From CAG-791 sp963596015 (GTDB taxonomy: Bacteria > Bacillota > Clostridia > Lachnospirales > Lachnospiraceae), in contig CAVBJS010000037.1 in the NCBI GenBank assembly GCA_963596015.1, positions 1 to 26,549 of the forward strand: 26,549 bases of DNA. Direction: 5' to 3'. This document shows, piece after piece, positions 22,315 to 26,549 of this stretch. Under the pieces are notes generated by a model. The model worked only from the letters and a program-made list of their open reading frames with translations. It was not told the origin of the DNA and did not search any database. Position 1 is the first letter of the stretch. Each line of letters begins with the position of its first letter. A program made the position numbers and the translations under genes.

Positions 22315-22418
22315 GTAAGCCCTCAACCACGCGTACCTACTCATTCTACCTCTTTTCTGAGACAATTACCTGATCAACGATACGTTTCGCGCAATTCGTG
22401 CGATTCGGCTATAAGAGG
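22315..22418 (+). mobile_element. IS66-family end, copy R2
   Basis: It shares about 100 bp with R3 (25487), from GTAAGCCCTCAACC through GCTATAAGAGG. It is joined on the left to tnpC fragment U1. On the right it runs into a short stretch and then the second tape-measure fragment. No transposase gene follows. Confidence 0.65.
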
Positions 22419-22447
22419 CAATTATCTTATACGCATACATATAAAAC

Positions 22448-22567
22448 TCACTGTCCTGTCCAACTGCGCTCTCCCGGCGAAGACAGAAATAAGTTTTCCA
22501 GTGCTTGGGAGAGCTTCGTGATATCGCTGTCGATCTCAACGATGATGCCCTGGATTCTGGATGCCAT
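22448..22567 (-). pseudogene. Phage tape-measure 5' fragment 2
   Basis: A 39-codon frame starts MASRIQGIIVEIDSDITKLS and diverges after about 25 residues, ending at TGA. The start region and the upstream GAGGTGGTCATCCGC are identical to those of the fragment at 21400. The two are therefore copies of one phage gene start, both now cut short next to IS66 material. Confidence 0.6.
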
Positions 22568-22652
22568 GCGGATGACCACCTCTTTTTGTGCATACCCCCC
22601 CAACCCGCATTGAAACAAGTAGGGCAAAATCAGAATGAGAAATGCTTAACTT

Positions 22653-22781
22653 GAAATTTCTAGTGTGATTTTGTTTGAGAAATTTCACAAAAAGGCGTTT
22701 TTCTGAAATTTCTTTTATTTTGTATTTTCAAAATAAGTTGATTTTCTGAAATTTCTACACTAAAATGGTCTCAGAAATTTC
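22653..22781 (+). promoter_or_regulatory. Five-site GAAATTTC operator array over the fic promoter
   Basis: The 8-bp palindrome GAAATTTC occurs at 22653, 22679, 22705, 22748 and 22774. Start-to-start distances are 26, 26, 43 and 26 bp. A promoter TTGATT (22738-22743), 17 bp, TAAAAT (22761-22766) is superimposed: site 4 lies in the spacer and site 5 near the expected transcription start. The layout is that of a repressor array. The binding protein is unknown; the winged helix of the Fic protein itself is a candidate. Confidence 0.75.
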
Positions 22782-22813
22782 AATTTCCGTTTTTCGGAGG
22801 AAAGGAAACAATC

Positions 22814-23959
22814 ATGACAAACCGAGCAGGAACACTCGTGAGTAATCTGTCAGGCGAAATGGCGTATGAATCCTTTCGACCGGCTCCACTTCCGCCGACT
22901 CCTCCTATTGAGGTATCCGGTGAACTTCTCACGAAACTTATTGATGCAAACAAGAAAATAGCAACACTTGAAGGACTGTCTTCCCGTATACCCAGCATGG
23001 GACTTTTGGTTTCCATGTATGTCCGCAAGGAAGCCCTTCTTTCTTCACAAATTGAAGGTACACAGTGTACTCTTGAAGATATCTTGAATCCCCTTATTGA
23101 CGACAACACAAACCGAGATGTTTCTGATGTTGTCAACTATATTCGTGCGACTGAATTTGCTCTTGAACGTTTGAAAGCTTTGCCTCTGTGCAATCGTCTA
23201 ATCAAAGAAACTCATGCTGTCCTTTTGGAAAGTGTGCGCGGACAAGAAAAAAATCCGGGTGAATTCCGTTATTCGCAAAACTGGATCGGTGGTCAGGGAA
23301 GTACACTTAGAAACGCCCGCTATATTCCGCCAAACCCAGACGACATGTTAACCGCCATGTCTGACCTTGAAAAGTATATCAATAGCAATGATACTCTTGA
23401 CCCTTTAATCCAAGCGGCTTTGATTCACTATCAATTTGAAACCACACATCCCTTCCTTGATGGTAACGGACGTGTCGGACGACTTCTCATTACCCTTTTC
23501 TTAATGGAAAAGGGAATTCTGTCTACTCCGGCTCTGTATATTTCTTATTACCTCAAGATGAACCGTATTGAATACTATGACCGCATGACTCAGGTACGAC
23601 GTACCGGCGATTATGAGCAATGGATTTCCTTTTTCCTTCAGGCTTTTGCAGATTCTGCTGAAGATGCAATTCATACAATTGACCATCTTACTGCGTTACA
23701 CGATAGAAGCACAAAATTATTTGATGCTCTAACAAAAAGACAGCGTACCAGCGTTCTTAAGGTGTTTGCCTACTTGGAGTCCAATCCTATCATTGATATC
23801 CAGAAAACCGCTACGGCTCTTGAAATGTCGTACAATACTGTGTCGAAGGTAGTATCCATTTTGGTCGATGATGGAATCTTGGAACAAACAGATAAATCGG
23901 GAAAAGCCAAAATATATTCTTATACCGAATACCTCGATATCCTCCGTAAAGATACCTAA
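22814..23959 (+). CDS. Fic-domain AMP-transferase with N-terminal inhibitory helix and C-terminal winged helix
   Basis: Fic enzymes usually transfer AMP from ATP to target proteins. The active-site motif is complete: HPFLDGNGRVGR (212-223). The inhibitory motif SxxxEG occurs before the Fic core as SSQIEG (Ser77, Glu81-Gly82), so it is a self-inhibited class II type. FRYSQNWIGG and YIPPNPDDM are typical of this subgroup. Residues about 305-375 form a winged helix (ATALEMSYNTVSKVVSILVD). The length of 381 residues is normal. The ATG at 22814 has AGGA 7 nt and GGAGG 13 nt upstream. The gene stands alone behind an elaborate operator array. Targets cannot be predicted. Confidence 0.93.
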   Translation: MTNRAGTLVSNLSGEMAYESFRPAPLPPTPPIEVSGELLTKLIDANKKIATLEGLSSRIPSMGLLVSMYVRKEALLSSQIEGTQCTLEDILNPLIDDNTNRDVSDVVNYIRATEFALERLKALPLCNRLIKETHAVLLESVRGQEKNPGEFRYSQNWIGGQGSTLRNARYIPPNPDDMLTAMSDLEKYINSNDTLDPLIQAALIHYQFETTHPFLDGNGRVGRLLITLFLMEKGILSTPALYISYYLKMNRIEYYDRMTQVRRTGDYEQWISFFLQAFADSAEDAIHTIDHLTALHDRSTKLFDALTKRQRTSVLKVFAYLESNPIIDIQKTATALEMSYNTVSKVVSILVDDGILEQTDKSGKAKIYSYTEYLDILRKDT

Positions 23960-24035
23960 CATATTCTTGAAGGCAGGGTTGAAGACGGATCCTGGTTTCT
24001 TTGGCGTGATGGCTTCGCGCAAAAAAACCACCAGC

Positions 24036-24090
24036 TGTTGATTTACACTTAAAACTGACCCAGGTTTTACGTTCTGTTTTGCCCCACCTC
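24036..24090 (+). mobile_element. IS21-family end, solo copy
   Basis: It matches the window's right edge (26495-26549) almost exactly. Inside it are two related 21-bp units beginning TTTACACTT and TTTACGTTC and each ending TGACCCA or TGCCCCA, the repeated-end layout of IS21-family elements, and it begins with TG. No istA/istB follows. The preceding 23960-24035 stretch shows no recognisable gene. Confidence 0.6.
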
Positions 24091-24142
24091 TTCTTTCTCC
24101 TTTCGTGTGCCCAACGCATACAGAAAGGAGAAAGAAGAGGTG
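24085..24142. repeat. 20-bp-arm perfect hairpin beside the IS21 end
   Basis: CACCTCTTCTTTCTCCTTTC (24085-24104) is the exact reverse complement of 24123-24142, around an 18-nt loop. It begins within the last bases of the solo IS21 end. No T-run follows. Confidence 0.85.
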
Positions 24143-24278
24143 AAAGATTTGAAAGACTGATCTTCTGTACTTTCTCCTGCCTCATGTCCTCCACATACTG
24201 TGCCAGAAGCCCAGAAAACCCTTTTTCGGCTATAATACGATTGCATCGTATTATAGCCGTTTCTGTTAAATCATCCAT
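24143..24278 (-). pseudogene. Unrecognised N-terminal gene remnant
   Basis: An ATG at 24278 opens MDDLTETAIIRCNRIIAEKG then FSGLLAQYVEDMRQEKVQ. Beyond about residue 43 the frame passes into hairpin and IS21-end sequence and no longer looks coding. No ribosome site is seen. Codons 7-17 are formed by a perfect palindrome (24227-24259). I do not recognise the protein. Confidence 0.3.
24227..24259. repeat. 33-bp palindrome with 15-bp perfect arms
   Basis: CGGCTATAATACGAT and ATCGTATTATAGCCG are separated by TGC. It could be an operator, a recombination site or a transcription-stop hairpin; nothing in the sequence decides this. Confidence 0.85.
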
Positions 24279-24323
24279 ATTGGAACAATCAATGTGTTTC
24301 TATCAATTGCAGATAACTCTTAT

Positions 24324-24719
24324 GATGGCACTGAAGCAAAGGTCGGCACTGAAATGAATGTCATAAAAGACGTGATCTTCGTGGGCAGAATTCTTGATAT
24401 GGTGCAGAAGTCCACCGAGTTTGTAAAGAGCCAAATCCGTGAGCATTCATTTCTTGGGAAAAACGGCCTGTTCGTTACCATCCCTGAACTCCCGGAGTTC
24501 TGCTGGACTGAGTTGATTGTCAATGCCATCGCTCACCGTGACTACAACATCACTGGAACCGATATCCAAATCAAGATGTTCGATGACCACATGACCGTAG
24601 AAAGTCCAGGCTAGCTGCCTGGACTGGTTCGCCCCAATAATATGCGCGAAATGCACTTCTCTCGCAACCCCAAAATCATCGAATTTCTGCACGTTTACGA
24701 ATATGTAAAGGAGTTCGGT
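24324..24719 (+). pseudogene. RecG-like ATP-binding protein (AlbA_2/HATPase_c_4 type), broken
   Basis: The reading DGTEAKVGTEMNVIKDVIFVG, ELIVNAIAHRDYNITGTDIQ and, after an in-frame TAG at 24612, LPGLVRPNNMREMHFSRNPK to EYVKEFG matches the C-terminal half of the RecG-related ATP-binding proteins often annotated as transcriptional regulators. The N-terminal AlbA-like domain is missing, a nonsense codon replaces the usual Arg/Lys of ESPG-x-LPG, and homology is lost after EFG. A 9-bp inverted repeat (24603-24625) surrounds the stop codon. The gene is inactive. Confidence 0.75.
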
Positions 24720-24799
24720 GGTAAACGTCAAATCATGCGCCCCGCTGTCATGAAAAAAGCACCCATCAGATTTATTCTGCCAGATGCTTTCACACACAA

Positions 24800-25204
24800 T
24801 TATTCTTTTGTCCAGTCTTCAACTTCCAAATCTTCAACCCGAAAGAACTCTCTGGTATTATTTGTCACAAGAATCAGCCCTTCTGATCTTGCATGACCAG
24901 CAATCAACATGTCCATCGGGCCAATCGGCGTTCCCTTTCGTTCCAGATCTGCACGAACTTTTCCGTATTCTTCTGCAGCATAAATGTCAAACGGAAGAAT
25001 AGAAATAGACGACAAAAACAATGTGATTGCTACACGGTTGCGTTCTACTGCCTGACTTTTTTCCACACCGTGCATCAGTTCTCCATAAGTAATGGATGAG
25101 ATGCATATATCGTCCGGATCATGCTTCAAGAAATTCTTTATGACTTCGGGCGGCTTATGCTTGATTGCATAGATACAGATGTTAGTGTCCAGCATATACT
25201 TCAT
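24800..25204 (-). CDS. vapC: VapC PIN-domain toxin
   Basis: This 134-residue PIN-domain ribonuclease is the toxin of a type II pair; VapC proteins cut tRNA or rRNA with metal ions. Acidic residues are in place: Asp6 in YMLDTNI, Glu42 in YGELMHG, Asp98 in GPMDMLIAGHA, followed by LVTNNTREF. The C-terminus VEDLEVEDW is typical. The ATG overlaps the vapB stop by 4 bp, giving coupled translation. The closest named type is the VapC/MvpA family. Confidence 0.93.
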   Translation of the reverse strand: MKYMLDTNICIYAIKHKPPEVIKNFLKHDPDDICISSITYGELMHGVEKSQAVERNRVAITLFLSSISILPFDIYAAEEYGKVRADLERKGTPIGPMDMLIAGHARSEGLILVTNNTREFFRVEDLEVEDWTKE

Positions 25205-25431
25205 AGAGCTTCTCGCTCCTGTACCGCAGGCTGTTCTCTGCCATCACTCATGAAGTCATCCGAGAACAGTTCCAGACTGTTCAGAAAACCAGACCACTTG
25301 TTTTCCTTCGGCATCAGAATAACAATGTCACCGACTTTGTTAATCGCTACCTCATCACCATTGAAGCGACATTCTTTCGGAAGTCGAACTGCTTGGCTTC
25401 GACCATTTTCAAACAGCTTTGCAGTCTTCAT
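25201..25431 (-). CDS. vapB: VapB antitoxin (AbrB/MazE type)
   Basis: The 76-residue antitoxin has an N-terminal swapped-hairpin DNA-binding domain (KTAKLFENGRSQAVRLPKEC to GDEVAINKVGDIVIL). Its C-terminal tail (WSGFLNSLELFSDDFM) should wrap around VapC. The ATG at 25431 has AGGAGGTG 7 nt upstream; an earlier in-frame start at 25467 lies in the operator and is rejected. It precedes vapC, the usual order. Confidence 0.93.
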   Translation of the reverse strand: MKTAKLFENGRSQAVRLPKECRFNGDEVAINKVGDIVILMPKENKWSGFLNSLELFSDDFMSDGREQPAVQEREAL

Positions 25432-25455
25432 AGTAATACACCTCCTTGTATTATT

Positions 25456-25484
25456 AGTATATATCACAGTATATACTTTGTCAA
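25456..25484 (-). promoter_or_regulatory. vapBC promoter and operator
   Basis: Minus-strand TTGACA (25479-25484), 17 bp, TATACT (25456-25461) is a near-consensus promoter. A palindrome AGTATATA-6-TATATACT (25456-25477) covers the -10 box and most of the spacer, the expected VapBC binding site. IS66 end R3 starts 3 bp outside the -35 box. Confidence 0.8.
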
Positions 25485-25486
25485 GC

Positions 25487-25594
25487 GTAAGCCCTCAACC
25501 ACGCGTACCTACTCATTCTACCTCATTTCTGAGACAATTACCTGATCAACGATACGTTTCGCGCAATTCTTGCGATTCGCGCTATAGGAGGTAA
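25487..25594 (+). mobile_element. IS66-family end, copy R3
   Basis: It begins GTAAGCCCTCAACCACGCGT, the longest of the three matching ends, and runs through GCTATAGGAGGTAA. It is followed directly by the tnpC N-terminal fragment U2, so tnpA and tnpB have been deleted between the end and tnpC. Confidence 0.65.
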
Positions 25595-25747
25595 CAGCAA
25601 CTTAACAGCTTGAACAAGGAAGCTCTTATCATCCTCGTTGTCTCTCTCCAGACCCAGCTTAAAGCTGTACAGGGCCAACTTGATGCGACTAATTCACAGC
25701 TTGACAAGGCTAATGAACAGCTTGTAACAACAAAGGTGTACATGTGA
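25595..25747 (+). pseudogene. IS66 tnpC N-terminal fragment, copy U2
   Basis: A frame without its own ATG encodes QQLNSLNKEALIILVVSLQT, then QLKAVQGQLDATNSQLDK and ANEQLVTTKVYM before TGA. It is the leucine-rich coiled-coil start of an IS66 transposase. AGGAGG at the junction with R3 lies just upstream. The DDE domain is absent. Copy U1 is at 22224. Confidence 0.7.
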
Positions 25748-25794
25748 ATCATCTGATTAGTCGGCTTTTCAATCTTGTAGACAACGCGTCTTGG

Positions 25795-25899
25795 TTTTGA
25801 CCAGGTGCCTGCCTACTGTCAGCGGCAGCAATGCGCTGGTCAGCATTGATCCGGCAGAGTAATAGGAGAACAGATATCCGGCAGGGCTTCGGCTCTGCC
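25795..25899 (+). other. Possible tail-tube gene end and UUCG hairpin before the tail chaperone
   Basis: A short frame ending LPTVSGSNALVSIDPAE and TAA (25860-25862) could be the C-terminus of a phage tail-tube gene, the usual neighbour here; this is weak. Next, GGCAGGGC-TTCG-GCTCTGCC (25880-25899) is a stable 8-bp hairpin with a UUCG loop, followed by ATTTTAC, a likely partial terminator or mRNA-processing stem. Confidence 0.45.
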
Positions 25900-25930
25900 A
25901 TTTTACATGAAATTTTGGAGGATTACGATT

Positions 25931-26311
25931 ATGGCAGTTACAAAGAAAATCGAGATCGATGGCAAGGAAGTCACCTTTAAGGCACGTGCCGCCGTGCCTC
26001 GCCTGTACCGCATCAAGTTCGGCCGCGACATCTACAAAGACCTGCGCCAGTTGGAAAAGAGCGTGGGTGAGAACGAAGAGGACAGTTCCAACCTTGACCT
26101 GTTCAGTTTGGAGATGTTCGAGGACCTGGCGTGGCTGATGGCCCGTCATGCAGACCCGGAAAATGTGCCGGACAGCCCGGAGGAGTTTCTGGACCAGTTC
26201 AACACCTTCTCCATCTACCAGATTTTGCCCCAACTGATCGAACTGTGGGGTCTGAATGTGCAGACTGAGGTGGAATCCCCAAAAAATATCGCAAAAGTGA
26301 GCGGGAAATGA
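25931..26311 (+). CDS. Phage tail assembly chaperone
   Basis: This 126-residue protein resembles the tail assembly chaperone encoded between tail tube and tape measure in clostridial siphophages and myophages: KIEIDGKEVTFKARAAVPRL then YRIKFGRDIYKDL, LEMFEDLAWLMARHADPENV, and PEEFLDQFNTFSIYQILPQL. The ATG at 25931 has GGAGG 9 nt upstream; an earlier in-frame ATG (25907) is upstream of that site. It has no large neighbour left: the tape-measure gene exists only as two 5' fragments elsewhere in the window, in opposite orientation. GC content is higher than in the toxin-antitoxin genes. Confidence 0.8.
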   Translation: MAVTKKIEIDGKEVTFKARAAVPRLYRIKFGRDIYKDLRQLEKSVGENEEDSSNLDLFSLEMFEDLAWLMARHADPENVPDSPEEFLDQFNTFSIYQILPQLIELWGLNVQTEVESPKNIAKVSGK

Positions 26312-26472
26312 CCACCCCGCTCTTTCTGCTGCGCTGTGTGCAGCTCGGTATCAGCATAGCCGACCTCGACTTGTTGACTATCGGGTTGGTCAACGATATG
26401 TTCACGGAGAAGCAGAATGACGACTATCCGTATAAGGAACTGGCCTCGCAGGAGGACTTTGACCGGTTCTAA
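26308..26472 (+). CDS. Second tail assembly chaperone ORF
   Basis: A 54-residue frame starts at ATGA overlapping the chaperone stop and lies in the -1 frame relative to it. It encodes SIADLDLLTIGLVNDMFTEK then YKELASQEDFDRF, the pattern of the small ORF that follows the chaperone in many Firmicute prophages (GT-like partner). Translation is probably by stop-start coupling. The junction does not offer a canonical -1 slippery heptamer in the zero frame, so a frameshift fusion is less likely. It is followed within 25 bp by an IS21-family end. Confidence 0.75.
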   Translation: MTTPLFLLRCVQLGISIADLDLLTIGLVNDMFTEKQNDDYPYKELASQEDFDRF

Positions 26473-26494
26473 AGCAAAAAAACAGACGACCGTG

Positions 26495-26549
26495 TGTTGA
26501 TTTACACTTAAAACTGACCCAGGTTTTACGTTCTGTTTTGACCCACCTG
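26495..26549 (+). mobile_element. IS21-family element, left end (continues beyond window)
   Basis: It starts TGTTGATTTACAC and carries the two related units ending TGACCCA, as in the solo copy at 24036. It is inserted just after the tail chaperone genes, where the tape-measure gene would be expected. Transposase genes would lie outside the window. Confidence 0.6.

Noticed and set aside
24603..24743. Functional restart of the RecG-like gene after the internal stop
   Set aside because: An ATG occurs downstream, but the remaining frame is short, lacks a ribosome site and loses homology after EFG.
26290..26330. Programmed -1 frameshift between the two tail chaperone frames
   Set aside because: The frame relation is right, but GGGAAAT is not positioned as a canonical slippery heptamer in the zero frame; an ATGA overlap explains expression.

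Overview
The window looks like a chromosomal segment of a clostridial Firmicute, most likely Lachnospiraceae-like. The reasons are strong AGGAGG-type ribosome sites, a GerMN lipoprotein, Gram-positive ComEA/ComEC, a WalRK/PhoPR-type two-component pair, an argC-J-B-D cluster, and prophage, IS66 and IS21 remnants typical of gut clostridia. The genus is inference only.

Left part (1-8.7 kb) is housekeeping and competence: holA (-), comEC (+, divergent from holA), a GerMN lipoprotein, a sensor kinase and its OmpR-type regulator (one minus-strand cluster), then comEA (-). Three of these genes carry 15-bp tandem repeats that encode pentapeptides: ECDHS-type in comEC, SGEQI-type in comEA, EPxKK-type at the kinase C-terminus. 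A further 14-bp tandem array lies between holA and comEC.

Middle part (8.9-17.9 kb) is arginine biosynthesis. On the minus strand the order is argC, a GNAT acetyltransferase, argJ, argB, argD, and a membrane-anchored solute-binding protein translationally coupled to argD. argG is divergent on the plus strand and ends at a strong terminator. The 767-bp argC/argG gap holds both promoters and ArgR-like palindromes. argF and argH are not in the window. A multi-hairpin intergenic element occurs before gerMN and before argB, and again beyond holA.

Right part (17.9-26.5 kb) is an accessory island. It has two AAA_14/DUF4143 ATPases, hicAB, a Fic enzyme and vapBC, separated by broken pieces: IS66 ends, IS66 tnpB and tnpC fragments, IS21-family ends, two 5' fragments of a phage tape-measure gene, a RecG-like ATPase pseudogene, a DUF6718-like fragment and two intact phage tail-assembly chaperone genes. 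Perfect inverted repeats are unusually frequent in the broken pieces. The most structured undescribed-looking signal is the fic promoter. It has five copies of the palindrome GAAATTTC, mostly 26 bp apart, two of them over the promoter, in front of a Fic protein that has its own C-terminal winged helix.
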